From a virus, in the IMG/VR virus record IMGVR_UViG_3300011400_000002, positions 1 to 41,245 of that record: a stretch of 41,245 nucleotides of DNA; one strand, given 5' to 3'. The notes beneath the pieces were generated by a model. That model was not told the origin of the DNA. It saw only the letters and a list, made by a program, of their open reading frames with translations, and ran no database searches. Shown here piece after piece: positions 16,420-24,791 of the stretch (the stretch's first letter is position 1; each line of letters begins with the position of its first letter). The translations under genes and the position numbers were made by a program.

Positions 16420-16773
16420 ACGCATTGCTACGGCTAAACGTTCTGACACCCAAGCCAAAACACCTTCCTGATCTTGCAAAATAACTTGTTCATTTATGAT
16501 ACACCCTGTGCCAAAAAAGGCCATTTGTGCATCTATAATATCCCTTTGAGGCACTTGGGCTGGTGGATCAATTCCACTGTTTCCAAGTTGAATCGTAGGT
16601 GGTTGTAACGCGCGTGGGCGCATAAATCTGCAAGTAGTACCACCATTAGCTGGCATACTAACTTTGTCACAGATAGTAATGTAGTTCATTGTTGGGGTCG
16701 GCACATAGAGCATTGCAGGCGCTAAAGACTGCAAAATCATAGGACCGAGATTCCCCGTGGTCGCAATCGACAT
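16420..16773 (-). CDS. Major capsid protein, exon 1 (spliced product 329 aa)
   Basis: 118 codons from ATG 16773 (GAGGG ribosome site) to CGT 16420. The full capsid frame joins 16773-16420, 16032-15730 and 15394-15062. Exon 1 holds the N-terminal arm and E-loop-like region (VSMPANGGTTCRFMRPRA, then DIIDAQMAFFGTGCIINEQV), ending SERLAVAMR; splicing gives AVAMRQAEDLILRD, the expected family block. About 330 residues is a normal length for P22-coat-like/N4-gp56-type proteins with the HK97 fold. It is transcribed from its own promoter at 16910-16937. Both introns lie in conserved segments of the gene. Confidence 0.9.
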
Positions 16774-16775
16774 AA

Positions 16776-16789
16776 AACCCTCATGGGTT
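16776..16789 (-). promoter_or_regulatory. Hairpin over the capsid ribosome binding site
   Basis: In the message AACCC-AUGA-GGGUU forms a 5-bp stem whose 3' arm contains the GGG of the GAGGG Shine-Dalgarno, 4 bases before the capsid AUG. It could limit translation until melted or bound, a possible feedback or timing control. It is short, so the effect is uncertain. Confidence 0.4.
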
Positions 16790-16909
16790 AGATGTGACTT
16801 AGATATGCGATCGGTAGACGATTCCTATTACGTCTGTTCTCAACATATCGGGCGAGGGGTTGCGATTCCCAATAACGCGAGTATCCTTAACGCTGGATTG
16901 CGTGGTTTA

Positions 16910-16937
16910 ACTATAGATAATTCAAATTTTAAGTCAA
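16910..16937 (-). promoter_or_regulatory. Sigma-70-type promoter for the major capsid gene
   Basis: Minus strand: -35 TTGACT (16937-16932), 16-base spacer, -10 TATAGT (16915-16910). It lies just after the stop of the 83-aa gene and predicts a leader of about 130 nt before the capsid ATG at 16773. The close match to the consensus suggests strong transcription by the host polymerase. Confidence 0.65.
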
Positions 16938-16947
16938 CTAGGGCTTA

Positions 16948-17199
16948 TTACATATTTGATGATTTTGATGAATTTTTAGAAATATCCAATAGTTTTCTGT
17001 ATTTAGAATCACAAACGGGAGTTTGTGCCAATTTCCCATTATTTGAATAAACTAGATTGTCACAAAATGTACATGTGGTGAAAATTCCTTCTTTGTCCTT
17101 ATCATCAAAAAAAATATTTATGAAATCTTTAATTATTTCTTGGTCTCTTCCTGATGCCCAATGCTTTTCCTCGAGATATTGTGTAAGTTTATTTTTCAT
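16948..17199 (-). CDS. Small protein of unknown function, 83 aa
   Basis: ATG 17199 overlaps the scaffold stop by 4 bases (ATGA), which argues for real, coupled translation. It is helical and charged at the N-terminus, with CTFC in the middle (FTTCTFCDNLVY) and one later Cys (TPVCDSKY), perhaps a small metal site. It ends in a Ser/Lys-rich tail. It lies between scaffold and capsid genes; the function is unknown, and an insertion or moron is possible because most related modules run scaffold directly into capsid. Confidence 0.5.
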   Translation of the reverse strand: MKNKLTQYLEEKHWASGRDQEIIKDFINIFFDDKDKEGIFTTCTFCDNLVYSNNGKLAQTPVCDSKYRKLLDISKNSSKSSNM

Positions 17200-17846
17200 A
17201 ATCTTAATCTGCTTTGTAATTCCTTCATCTTATCATAAGCTTGTTTCTGTCCACTTTGACTAAAATCACTAGCGGAAGCATAAGGGGCTGCACCAACGCC
17301 AGTAGGTTGGTAATAAGGACTTCTCTTATTAGCATCAATTTTTTCTTGAATAGATGGTGTTTTTTGCTGTGGCTTATCTAATCCAAGAGCTTTGATATTT
17401 TTATATACCAATTTTTGACGTTCGAAAGATTCCGGCATTTCTAATATTGATTCAGCTAAATCTGGTGCATTAAGCGCCAACGCTTCGGCATGCTCCAACG
17501 TCTGATAGAAATCAGAATGACTTTTAATCCAATTCGATTTTCTTTCATCTTGCAAGGCTTGATGCACAGCTTTCTGAATCTCAGATTGTGTTTGATTTTT
17601 GATCTGTTCCCCATGTTTGGCCAATTTCTTTTCCAATCTTTTGTGATCAACGTAGGGTTCGGAGTCATCTTCTTCTTCAACATGGCTTTTCTGACTGATC
17701 TCTTGAATTTTTTTTTCGGCTTCTTCTCTCTTTGCTTTCTCAATTGACAATTCTTGCTGATATCGTGCTTCCAATCGTCTAAAATTCATCTCTTTATCGG
17801 CTTGTTTATTATCTTGTACTTGATTTTCTTGTGAAGGTACTGTCAT
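17196..17846 (-). CDS. Capsid scaffolding protein (putative), 216 aa
   Basis: Gene order portal - small genes - this - capsid is that of scaffold proteins. The sequence fits: a long charged coiled coil (residues 20-100, RRLEARYQQELSIEKAKREEAEKK), then a helical segment (DFYQTLEHAEALALNAPDL), a Pro/Gly/Tyr linker (SPYYQPTGVGAAPYA) and a basic C-terminal helix (DKMKELQSRLRL) of the kind that binds coat subunits. Start is ATG 17846. The scaffold assembles the procapsid and leaves or is lost on maturation. Confidence 0.75.
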   Translation of the reverse strand: MTVPSQENQVQDNKQADKEMNFRRLEARYQQELSIEKAKREEAEKKIQEISQKSHVEEEDDSEPYVDHKRLEKKLAKHGEQIKNQTQSEIQKAVHQALQDERKSNWIKSHSDFYQTLEHAEALALNAPDLAESILEMPESFERQKLVYKNIKALGLDKPQQKTPSIQEKIDANKRSPYYQPTGVGAAPYASASDFSQSGQKQAYDKMKELQSRLRL

Positions 17847-17915
17847 ATTAAAAAATATCCTTTGAGAGTGTTTACACCATATTTACAACTAAACTTAATT
17901 TTAAGGCAATACACG

Positions 17916-18401
17916 ATGTTAAAAATTGATCCTTTAGATGCTCACGACAGATTAAACCATTTCACCCATCAGTCTTTTTCAATATCTGAGTGCTGTCAAG
18001 ACTTAGTAAATAAAGCTCCCTTTGGAAATAGACCCTTCTATATATTTACACATGCTAGAACTGAAGATGACGGAACAACTAAGCGTTTAATCTGGCAGCC
18101 AAGGCTTACAAAACCTAAAGCTCAAACAAATTCCATGCTTTTTAAGGCATTCCCTCCTTCTGATATCATAAATATAATTTGGATGATCCCAGCAAGAGAA
18201 TTATGGGGACAATTTGAAAAAGGTAAACTTACAGAAAATAAGACAATTTATGATAGTATCCATGCCTTTCAAAATGATAGGATAGAACTTGAAAAACCTG
18301 ATGATGATGATCCTACGGATGAACAAATAAATATGATATATCGAGATATTTGCCAGCAGGTTAAATACGATAAAATGATGGAGAAGCTTTATAAACGTTA
18401 A
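17916..18401 (+). CDS. Conserved phage protein of unknown function on the opposite strand, 161 aa
   Basis: ATG 17916 with AAGG upstream is preferred to an upstream ATG at 17862, because the protein from MLKIDPLDAHDRL is compact and the upstream part is not conserved-looking. The notable block is DIINIIWMIPARELWGQ followed by KGKLTENKTIYDSIHAFQ. There is no membrane segment. It is a lone forward gene between scaffold and small minus genes, and its stop overlaps the convergent gene by 4 bases. The family is not named. Its own promoter must lie in the 69-base divergent gap. Confidence 0.7.
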   Translation: MLKIDPLDAHDRLNHFTHQSFSISECCQDLVNKAPFGNRPFYIFTHARTEDDGTTKRLIWQPRLTKPKAQTNSMLFKAFPPSDIINIIWMIPARELWGQFEKGKLTENKTIYDSIHAFQNDRIELEKPDDDDPTDEQINMIYRDICQQVKYDKMMEKLYKR

Positions 18402-18571
18402 ACAACCGACTTCGGAGGAGTTCCCATCTTCTTCTTAGTCAATGGAATATATCCCACAGAATCTTCACGCATACGGCCAATCTTTTGTTTGATTCCAGTT
18501 CCATAATGGTCACCCATAGGCTTTTTTGTAGGTGATACATGCGCCTGAAAGGGTTTTTTAGGTGTCTTCAT
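18398..18571 (-). CDS. Basic small protein, 57 aa
   Basis: ATG 18571 lies in an ATGA overlap with the upstream gene, and the frame ends at 18398. It is rich in Lys and Pro (MKTPKKPFQAHVSPTKKP, then GDHYGTGIKQKIGRMRED), with a PLTKKKMGTPPKS tail. It shares the style of the next two upstream genes (GxHYGTxxRQ / GDHYGTGIKQ), so these appear to be related small virion-module proteins. Function unknown. Confidence 0.65.
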   Translation of the reverse strand: MKTPKKPFQAHVSPTKKPMGDHYGTGIKQKIGRMREDSVGYIPLTKKKMGTPPKSVV

Positions 18572-18894
18572 CCTAGATCATCATCTTGAGTGGTGTTAAC
18601 TCGTCTGCATGGCAATGTATCAACTTCTTGCTTAGCTGGGCCTTTATGACCAACTGGCTGGCGCATAGCTGTACCATAATGAGAGCCTGCATTTACAAAG
18701 TTACTTGAACGCTGATCATATTGCGGACAGGAAAAATCCCAAGGAGATCTAATACTATCTTTAGGAAAGTCTTTAGGATTCTGATTTTTTATGCGATCAG
18801 GATCAGCGAAACCAGAATTTGTATTCTTTCTTGAAGATCGATTCGTTTCTTTTGCTGTGTTCTTATAACTTTGTACAGTTTTTGTTGTTTTCAT
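18568..18894 (-). CDS. Small basic protein, 108 aa
   Basis: ATG 18894 behind AAAGGAATTT is chosen over an upstream ATG at 18933 because only the former has a ribosome site. It is polar and disordered-looking; conserved-looking phrases are IRSPWDFSCPQYDQRSS and NAGSHYGTAMRQPVGHKG. The GSHYGT motif echoes GDHYGT in the next gene. It is probably a small capsid-module protein; no enzymatic motif. Confidence 0.6.
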   Translation of the reverse strand: MKTTKTVQSYKNTAKETNRSSRKNTNSGFADPDRIKNQNPKDFPKDSIRSPWDFSCPQYDQRSSNFVNAGSHYGTAMRQPVGHKGPAKQEVDTLPCRRVNTTQDDDLG

Positions 18895-19009
18895 AAATTC
18901 CTTTAAAAAAGTACATGGTTGGAATCTAACCAACTCAGGGGGTTTCGTTTATTTATCCCTTCCAGAGCCTTGGCACAGGCGCGGTCCACCATTGACCTTC
19001 ATGTACAAA

Positions 19010-19270
19010 TTAATGACGGTATCCAGGTTGCTTCATTGGAAGTGATTTAGCTTGTTTCACTTGTTCAACCTGGGTTGATCTGATCGCTTGTGTAGTATCT
19101 TCATACTTCATAAGACTTCCTGCGCCTTCAGCACTGGATTCGTCTTTTGTCTTATGAGGGCCATCAGGAAATACACTATCTTTACCTTTAGAGCCCATCC
19201 AACTTGAGTGATCATCAATCCGGCGACCGCCTGAAGCTGCTTTTGATCCCATTTTTTGACTATCTGCCAT
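19010..19270 (-). CDS. Small polar protein, 86 aa
   Basis: ATG 19270 with AGGAGAAATT. It is Gly/Ser/Lys-rich and likely disordered (MGSKAASGGRRIDDHSSW, KGKDSVFPDGPHKTKDES). It follows the portal gene directly and belongs to the same run of short genes as 18398-18894. Function unknown. The 115 bases to the next gene hold only a short GTTGG/CCAAC hairpin followed by a T-rich stretch on the minus strand, a possible weak terminator. Confidence 0.6.
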   Translation of the reverse strand: MADSQKMGSKAASGGRRIDDHSSWMGSKGKDSVFPDGPHKTKDESSAEGAGSLMKYEDTTQAIRSTQVEQVKQAKSLPMKQPGYRH

Positions 19271-19322
19271 AATTTCTCCTATGAGTCATTTGACTCTCTT
19301 TAAAATCTTACCTTTAACTTAC

Positions 19323-21452
19323 TTATATCGCTTGCTGCGTATTTTGTAAATTATCTTGCGCCTGTGGAGGCTGCATTCCACCCATGATTTGTTCTAGAAA
19401 CTTATTTGCTTGTGTACGTCTTTCAACATCTCTCTTTTCCATCTCTTCTTCAGCTCTAATCTTATTCTCTTCAATATCTAACTTGTTTTCTTGATATGCT
19501 GTCTCGATTTCTCCAAACATTTGAATATTCTCAAGCAATGAAGTAAGAGCGGCTTGCTTCTCTTTAAGAGACATTGCTCTGTTTCTCTCAATCATGCTTA
19601 ATCGTTCTTCATATAAACCAAGGTTAGATTCTGATCTAGAATGATCTTCACGAGCTCTAGCTATATTCGCAACAGCTTTACTATACATTTCTTTGAGTTT
19701 AGCTTCTTCAAATGTATGCTTGATGTTCATCTCTTCGGCTTGAGCGGCTTGCATTTGCTGTTCTTGCTGCTGTAGGAATGGAATTATCTCACCTTTACCA
19801 GAAATGTTAAGTTTAGGAATGATCATCGATGGCGGAAATACTTCACGTCCAAAAGCTTGGTTGATCTCCATCATATGCTGAGCTTGGAGATTGTTCTGGG
19901 TAGGTGTAAGGTCTGCTTCTTCTACAATTGTATTAAACTTGCTGAATATGCGGCTGAAAAAGAATGGTGAGGGCTCTTCACCTATCATCAATTGCACTTT
20001 CTCTGCGTTCCAATTGCCTTGCGCTACATTCAAAAGCTTTTCACCAACTAACTTTAGAGAATAATCCCATTGATCAAAGTATTTCTGAAATACCATGAGA
20101 TTTGCAGCCATCTTATGCAGTGCTGTGAGTGTAGAAATTTGTTTATCATCCTGCCCTGCCCAATTCTCTAGATTTATACCTGCTGTTTTCCAGATTAGAT
20201 CGTCCATTTGTTGAGCTAATGCCAGATCTGATTCTGGTACTCCACTAGGAATGATCTTCTGGCAATCAGTCATCTCATAGCCATCATTAATGATGACATC
20301 CCAGCCTTGACCAGATTTCTTTAAGTTATCCTCATTAGCCACAGCACCAATTTTACGCATCCAACCAGCATTAATAGTAGCAGAAACAATATCATTGTTG
20401 GTGATGACCTTGTAATTGAATAGAAATTGAGGATCACGCATTGTGCGGATTAATGACCTCACGCGCAGATCATAGTAATTTATGTGCGGTTCATAGTTCC
20501 AAAATACCGGAATAAACGGGCATCCATCAAATCCTAATGGATTATCTCCTTGAAACATCAATTGCTCATTAAGAACTACAGCTAGTTTCCAACATGGAAC
20601 TTCAACTGTCACCTCTTCAAGATCTGGAATTGCTTGCAAAATCTGTCCTAAATTCTCTTCTCCTCCAGCAAAATCAAAGAATTGATTACGTTTAGCACTA
20701 TAAAGACGCTTCTTTTTCTTTTTCCATTTGTACCATACATATGAAAGTACCATAAGATCATTTCGAGCCATATTGTAGTTCTCAGGCAAGAAATAGAAAC
20801 TACCATATCTTTGTGGTGTTCCAGCCATCGGCGCAATATTCTCAAGCTTATCAGGAAAACGATCTTCTGCTTCTTTCTTAGAGATATATTCTTGACACCA
20901 AACGAACTGAGCGTCCGACATATCAGGCTCTCGAAAGTATGGATCTACAAGAAAGGCGTTATATTCCCAAATTTTAAGCTTGAGTTGTCCTTGAGCATGA
21001 TCATCCCCTGAAAAGTCTAAATAAGGTTGCAACATCACCATTCCAGACACAGCAGCCAGTTCACAAGCTTTAGAAAACTGCTCATGAATAGCGCCGCGAC
21101 TACAAACGCTTTGAATTAATTTCGTGTATTGATCTGTAGTTTGATTGTCTGCACCATCAACGGCTTGATACATGATACTTTTACGATGCTGGCGTTGATA
21201 TCCAGTAATCATGTTGACAGGCTGCTGCACTAAATTGAAGTAATATTGCTGGTATGATGTCGTAGGGCTGAAATTGAAGTACCGATTGACGAAGGTTTGC
21301 GAGCCTGCATAAAAAAGAGTATCTATATTCGATTGGTTCCAGCGACTTTGTTCGATGGGCTGGAATTTGGTATATAGATTATCTAGCCATTGACGAACAT
21401 TGCCTTGATTAGGCTCTAGAGCATTATTCCAAGGTTCGGTATAGAAAGACAA
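19323..21452 (-). CDS. Portal protein (P22 gp1-like), 709 aa
   Basis: Forms the dodecameric ring at one capsid vertex through which DNA enters and leaves. The start is TTG 21452 behind a perfect AGGAGG. P22-type portal features: an N-terminal FNLVQQPVNMITGYQRQHRKS helix region, the clip/stem core (YDLRVRSLIRTMRDPQFLFNY), and a C-terminal third (from about residue 560) that is Gln/Glu-rich coiled coil (QQQEQQMQAAQAEEMN) like the long barrel of P22-type portals. The size fits the family (about 700). It lies downstream of the terminase and upstream of the scaffold, as expected. Confidence 0.9.
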   Translation of the reverse strand: MSFYTEPWNNALEPNQGNVRQWLDNLYTKFQPIEQSRWNQSNIDTLFYAGSQTFVNRYFNFSPTTSYQQYYFNLVQQPVNMITGYQRQHRKSIMYQAVDGADNQTTDQYTKLIQSVCSRGAIHEQFSKACELAAVSGMVMLQPYLDFSGDDHAQGQLKLKIWEYNAFLVDPYFREPDMSDAQFVWCQEYISKKEAEDRFPDKLENIAPMAGTPQRYGSFYFLPENYNMARNDLMVLSYVWYKWKKKKKRLYSAKRNQFFDFAGGEENLGQILQAIPDLEEVTVEVPCWKLAVVLNEQLMFQGDNPLGFDGCPFIPVFWNYEPHINYYDLRVRSLIRTMRDPQFLFNYKVITNNDIVSATINAGWMRKIGAVANEDNLKKSGQGWDVIINDGYEMTDCQKIIPSGVPESDLALAQQMDDLIWKTAGINLENWAGQDDKQISTLTALHKMAANLMVFQKYFDQWDYSLKLVGEKLLNVAQGNWNAEKVQLMIGEEPSPFFFSRIFSKFNTIVEEADLTPTQNNLQAQHMMEINQAFGREVFPPSMIIPKLNISGKGEIIPFLQQQEQQMQAAQAEEMNIKHTFEEAKLKEMYSKAVANIARAREDHSRSESNLGLYEERLSMIERNRAMSLKEKQAALTSLLENIQMFGEIETAYQENKLDIEENKIRAEEEMEKRDVERRTQANKFLEQIMGGMQPPQAQDNLQNTQQAI

Positions 21453-21536
21453 AGAGCCTCCTAGGGTATAGAAAGCTAGAGTAACTTAAAGTTTTAATTA
21501 ACGCAAATTAAGCCTTTTTCTTGCTTGATTGATTGA

Positions 21537-22181
21537 TTAATCCCCTGTAATTGCCTTTCTCAAGGACACATGTGTAATATTACTCACAAGGTGCTTTCTG
21601 GTAGGATGACGCAGTTTTTTCATTCCTCTCAAATAAATCTGTCGAACTCTTTCCTTATCAACCCCTACAATCTCGCCAATTCCTTTCAAAGTCTTTTTTT
21701 TCTGCCCTAGCAGACCTAGCCTATGCACGATAATAAGACTTTCCCTAGGAAGTAACGTATTTAATAGATCTTCCACAGATTTATCAGGATCAACAGATTT
21801 TTCTTCTTCTAATGCCTTATCATATGGATTTACCTTTCTTCGCATTTCATAGCCATCGCAAGTCAAGTCAAGATGTATTTTCTTACTTATCCCTTCTTCT
21901 TTCATTTCTGAAATCATATTTTCGATGTTATTTAAACGGTTTCCAATATATTTTATTTCACCAAGAATCTGGACGAGGTCTAAGTTTTTTATTTCTTCTT
22001 TTATCGATTCTAGTTTTTCAGTAATTTGTCTTACTACATGAGCCAGACCACGGTCATCAATGACCAAAGGATGCTTTACTATATTTAGAAGCAACTCAAT
22101 GGAATGCCAATATTGTCCTAGGTTATCCATAATTCTTTTAAGATGCTCAATCATCTTAAGTTCTATGGGCGTTTCAGTCAT
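21537..22181 (-). CDS. Sigma-70 region 4-like regulator, 214 aa
   Basis: Residues 137-198 resemble sigma region 4: LLNTLLPRESLIIVHRLGL, then TLKGIGEIVGVDKERVRQIY and LRGMKKLRHPTR, compared with the RpoD pattern LEEVGKQFDVTRERIRQIE...LRKLRHPSR. This helix-turn-helix reads -35 boxes. The N-terminal 135 residues are helical coiled coil, with no region 2 (-10 reader), so it is not a whole sigma factor. It may redirect host polymerase to late genes, or bind DNA at packaging. It overlaps the upstream gene by 4 bases, in the terminase-portal gap. Confidence 0.75.
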   Translation of the reverse strand: MTETPIELKMIEHLKRIMDNLGQYWHSIELLLNIVKHPLVIDDRGLAHVVRQITEKLESIKEEIKNLDLVQILGEIKYIGNRLNNIENMISEMKEEGISKKIHLDLTCDGYEMRRKVNPYDKALEEEKSVDPDKSVEDLLNTLLPRESLIIVHRLGLLGQKKKTLKGIGEIVGVDKERVRQIYLRGMKKLRHPTRKHLVSNITHVSLRKAITGD

Positions 22182-22582
22182 CTGACATTTCCTTTTTGTA
22201 ACTTATTCAATAGTTCTTCATATTTAAACATTTCTGAACGCATGGATATGTATATTTTAATAAAGTGAAGATAGTGAAGATGGTTACTAATATAAAATTG
22301 ACAAATACATGAAAATGAATCCCAGATTTCAACAATATGGTGTCCATCTAGATTAATGTAGTCGCATAACTCAAAAATACACTCTTCTTCATTGGAATAT
22401 GAACTGGAAATTCTTCTATACTCTTTACAAAATCCTTGGAAATGTCGAATATCTTCGCAACCATTGATACAATCATCATCAGGAAGATCGAGCTCAATAA
22501 ATTCACAAGAATTAAAATCAGGACTATATCTTTGAATTCTTTCTTTTTTTTGGGTATTATATTTTTTATTCGTTTCAGTCAT
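22178..22582 (-). CDS. Cys-rich protein of unknown function, 134 aa
   Basis: ATG 22582 abuts the TerL stop. Acidic/aromatic with several Cys (FNSCEFIELDLPDDDCINGCEDI, EECIFELCDYINL, SFSCICQFY) and a C-terminal hydrophobic helix. It starts MTET like the following sigma-4 gene (MTETPIE), possibly just a shared ribosome-site context. The family is not recognised. The position between TerL and the sigma-like gene is in the packaging/regulatory run. Confidence 0.5.
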   Translation of the reverse strand: MTETNKKYNTQKKERIQRYSPDFNSCEFIELDLPDDDCINGCEDIRHFQGFCKEYRRISSSYSNEEECIFELCDYINLDGHHIVEIWDSFSCICQFYISNHLHYLHFIKIYISMRSEMFKYEELLNKLQKGNVR

Positions 22583-23881
22583 TTACTTCCTATAGTGATC
22601 ATACTTATTCATTCTCCATTCCTCAGCCAATTCTTTATGCTTGTAAGGATCGTAGACGCTTACCTTGTGACTCGCAATTGCATATCTGAGAGCATCCACA
22701 GCGTGATCAGCTCGTTTGATAGGTTCGTCGTCCCCTCTTTCAGCTTTTCGTTTATCCCATACATAAGTTTCAATTTCTCTAATAAGATTCTTACACGTAT
22801 GCATGACCTCAAGATTCCCTTTTTGCATCTCGCTCGTCGTAATTTGTATACCATCGAATACCTCATTATTAGCGTCTATCGGATGAATACCCATCTTACG
22901 CAATTCTGTCTTAAAAGCTGCTGCTGAAGGATCTATATATAAATGCGTGACGTTGTAAAGCTCCAAGAAGTTGTAGACATCTTTAGCGAATTCGCTATTG
23001 GTTTTGCTTCTCTGTGTAACTGCGGGGTCCCAATAGTATTCTGATTCAACCCAAAGCTTCTTGCCTGTTTGTGTGTGTTTTCCTGTGCTTACGCCAATAA
23101 GAAGGCAACAGAATGGATTAGCAGCGCCGTAATCAATAGATGCAATATAATACTCAGCTGCGCAAGGAGGCTTTCTACAAACGTGTATATTTCTGTCGAA
23201 GAAGTCGAAGATTGCTCCTTCCGCAAGGCACCAGAGACCGAGATAATTACGCTTATAAAATATGCCAGACAGACTGCTACGTATCCGAAGCTTATAATCT
23301 TCAGGAACGAAAGGATTGTCATCGAGAGTAAAGTGCAAGGCATAATAGTTAGGATCTCCTTCGGCAGCTTTATCTATCCATTGTTTGACTTTGTGCGTTG
23401 GAAAACTAGGATTCATCGTCGCATGTGCTTTTGAATGAGAACAGCTCAAGCGTGTATCGATCATGTCAATTATTGACTCAGGATATAAAGTAATCTCATC
23501 GCAATATGTGAGAGAGTGAGTGTCACCTTGAAAGTTCCCAATAGCCCCCTCATCTTTTGCACCTAAAACTGTTATTGTTTTCTCTCTGAAGTAGAGCTTC
23601 TTTCCAGACCAAGTACAGAAAGGTCGGAATATCTCCAGCTCGTTGCTTTCCATGATTAACCGTATAACGTTTCTATATGCAGTGTCAAATGTGTGACCGA
23701 CTATATATATCTTACTATCAGGACATAGTTCAGCATCGATGAGAAACTTAAATACGCTACCTACAGTCTTACCGCAACGAACAGATCCGTGTGATAGATT
23801 CCATCTGCTATTGGCTTCCCTAACGTATTGCATTTGCTTTGGAGCTAAAGGAGATTGACTTTGTGTGATTATTTTTGTCAT
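22583..23881 (-). CDS. terL: Terminase large subunit, 432 aa
   Basis: ATP-driven DNA packaging motor and headful nuclease. Walker A is GSVRCGKT (32-39) and Walker B with catalytic Glu is SLTYCDE (123-129). The RNase-H-like nuclease has D250 (SIDYGAANP), D317 (LYIDPSAA) and the C-terminal DHAVDALRYA (392-401). The layout matches the PBSX/T4-type terminase families at normal length. Start ATG 23881. It works with the portal (19323-21452) and the small subunit (24215-24757). Confidence 0.95.
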   Translation of the reverse strand: MTKIITQSQSPLAPKQMQYVREANSRWNLSHGSVRCGKTVGSVFKFLIDAELCPDSKIYIVGHTFDTAYRNVIRLIMESNELEIFRPFCTWSGKKLYFREKTITVLGAKDEGAIGNFQGDTHSLTYCDEITLYPESIIDMIDTRLSCSHSKAHATMNPSFPTHKVKQWIDKAAEGDPNYYALHFTLDDNPFVPEDYKLRIRSSLSGIFYKRNYLGLWCLAEGAIFDFFDRNIHVCRKPPCAAEYYIASIDYGAANPFCCLLIGVSTGKHTQTGKKLWVESEYYWDPAVTQRSKTNSEFAKDVYNFLELYNVTHLYIDPSAAAFKTELRKMGIHPIDANNEVFDGIQITTSEMQKGNLEVMHTCKNLIREIETYVWDKRKAERGDDEPIKRADHAVDALRYAIASHKVSVYDPYKHKELAEEWRMNKYDHYRK

Positions 23882-23912
23882 AGTCTCGACACACTAACAT
23901 AAAGAAGGGATT

Positions 23913-24290
23913 ATGAGAAATAGAGCTAAATGTAAATTATGTGAAAGCATAATCGAAAGCAAGCATGAACGTGATATTTGTGAGTGTAATTGCGGAGAAA
24001 TAAGCGTAATGGGAGGTGATAGACTAGGATGCACTGCGAAGGATTGGAAACACTTTCTTAGAGTCGATGATAACGATAATGTGATTGTTCCGACTATTCA
24101 AGAATCACCGCCAAAACCTACACGTTATGACTTTCTAGAAGCGTTAGATGAGATGATAAGAAGAATTGAAGCTATGCCACCACAGGCTATGACGATAGCT
24201 ATCAATCATTATGACTATGTATCTTTATTGATTTTGCTTTCTTCATTGTTACGCTGTGATGACAAAGAAGCGCAAACTGGTGGCACATAA
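23913..24290 (+). CDS. Zinc-binding DUF7695-like protein, 125 aa
   Basis: ATG 23913 with AAGAAGGG upstream. The N-terminus KCKLCESIIESKHERDICECNCGEIS is a compact CxxC...CxC ribbon like that of DUF7695 proteins, which are widespread in phages and mobile DNA. The C-terminal half is helical (LDEMIRRIEAMPPQAMTIAI). It is a lone forward gene beside terL. Its last 76 bases overlap the end of the convergent small terminase gene, and both frames look genuine. Function unknown. Confidence 0.7.
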   Translation: MRNRAKCKLCESIIESKHERDICECNCGEISVMGGDRLGCTAKDWKHFLRVDDNDNVIVPTIQESPPKPTRYDFLEALDEMIRRIEAMPPQAMTIAINHYDYVSLLILLSSLLRCDDKEAQTGGT

Positions 24291-24757
24291 TAGTTTGTCT
24301 TTACTGCATCTATTAAACTTTTGAATCTGTCATTCATCTCTGGCGAAAGTTCTTGTTGTTTTTCTTCATCGAGAGATTTTTCAAATTTCTTTTCGTGTTC
24401 CCAACGATTAGCTACAACATTACAATAAGCTCTTAGCGCACCATTATATGCTTGAGTCGATAATGTGCCGTCGGAGTTTTTTTCTTCTCTCCTAGCCGCT
24501 AATACATCTCTAACGAATCGCAAAACATCTTTAAACCCTTCTTCCTTTTCCATATTCAATAGCGTAGTTGAATTAATGGGAGGTTTGCATAAAGCGCAAA
24601 AAGCGTTGAGTGAAATGCTTTTATGAAGCTGTACCCATTCAAGTAATTGCCGAGCAATATCTTTCCGATCGTAGGGATGTCGCCCTGATCCCCTGGGGTT
24701 CCTCATAAATACATCGAGGCATTCTTGTATGTCTAAATTTATTTCCATAAACCGCAT
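24215..24757 (-). CDS. terS: Terminase small subunit (putative), 180 aa
   Basis: Directly upstream of terL on the same strand, except for the opposite-strand gene in between. Helical throughout: an N-terminal part (IARQLLEWVQLHKSISLNAF, then PINSTTLLNMEKEEGF) with a helix-turn-helix look, and a central oligomerisation-type helix (NGALRAYCNVVANRWEHEKKFEKSLDEEKQQEL). This is typical of ring-forming small terminases that recognise the packaging site. Starts ATG 24757 and ATG 24748 cannot be separated by ribosome sites, which are weak. Confidence 0.65.
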   Translation of the reverse strand: MRFMEINLDIQECLDVFMRNPRGSGRHPYDRKDIARQLLEWVQLHKSISLNAFCALCKPPINSTTLLNMEKEEGFKDVLRFVRDVLAARREEKNSDGTLSTQAYNGALRAYCNVVANRWEHEKKFEKSLDEEKQQELSPEMNDRFKSLIDAVKTNYYVPPVCASLSSQRNNEESKINKDT

Positions 24758-24791
24758 TATATAATTCGGGTCGGAAAAATCAACCTATTTT

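Noticed and set aside
16757-17050. Forward 97-codon frame over the capsid leader
   Set aside because: It runs antisense to the promoter and the coupled 83-aa gene; no ribosome site; the composition is not convincing.
18934-19009. 16-codon minus frame (ends SGRDK) near 18960-19003
   Set aside because: Too short, no ribosome site at the right distance, overlaps the end of the 86-aa gene.
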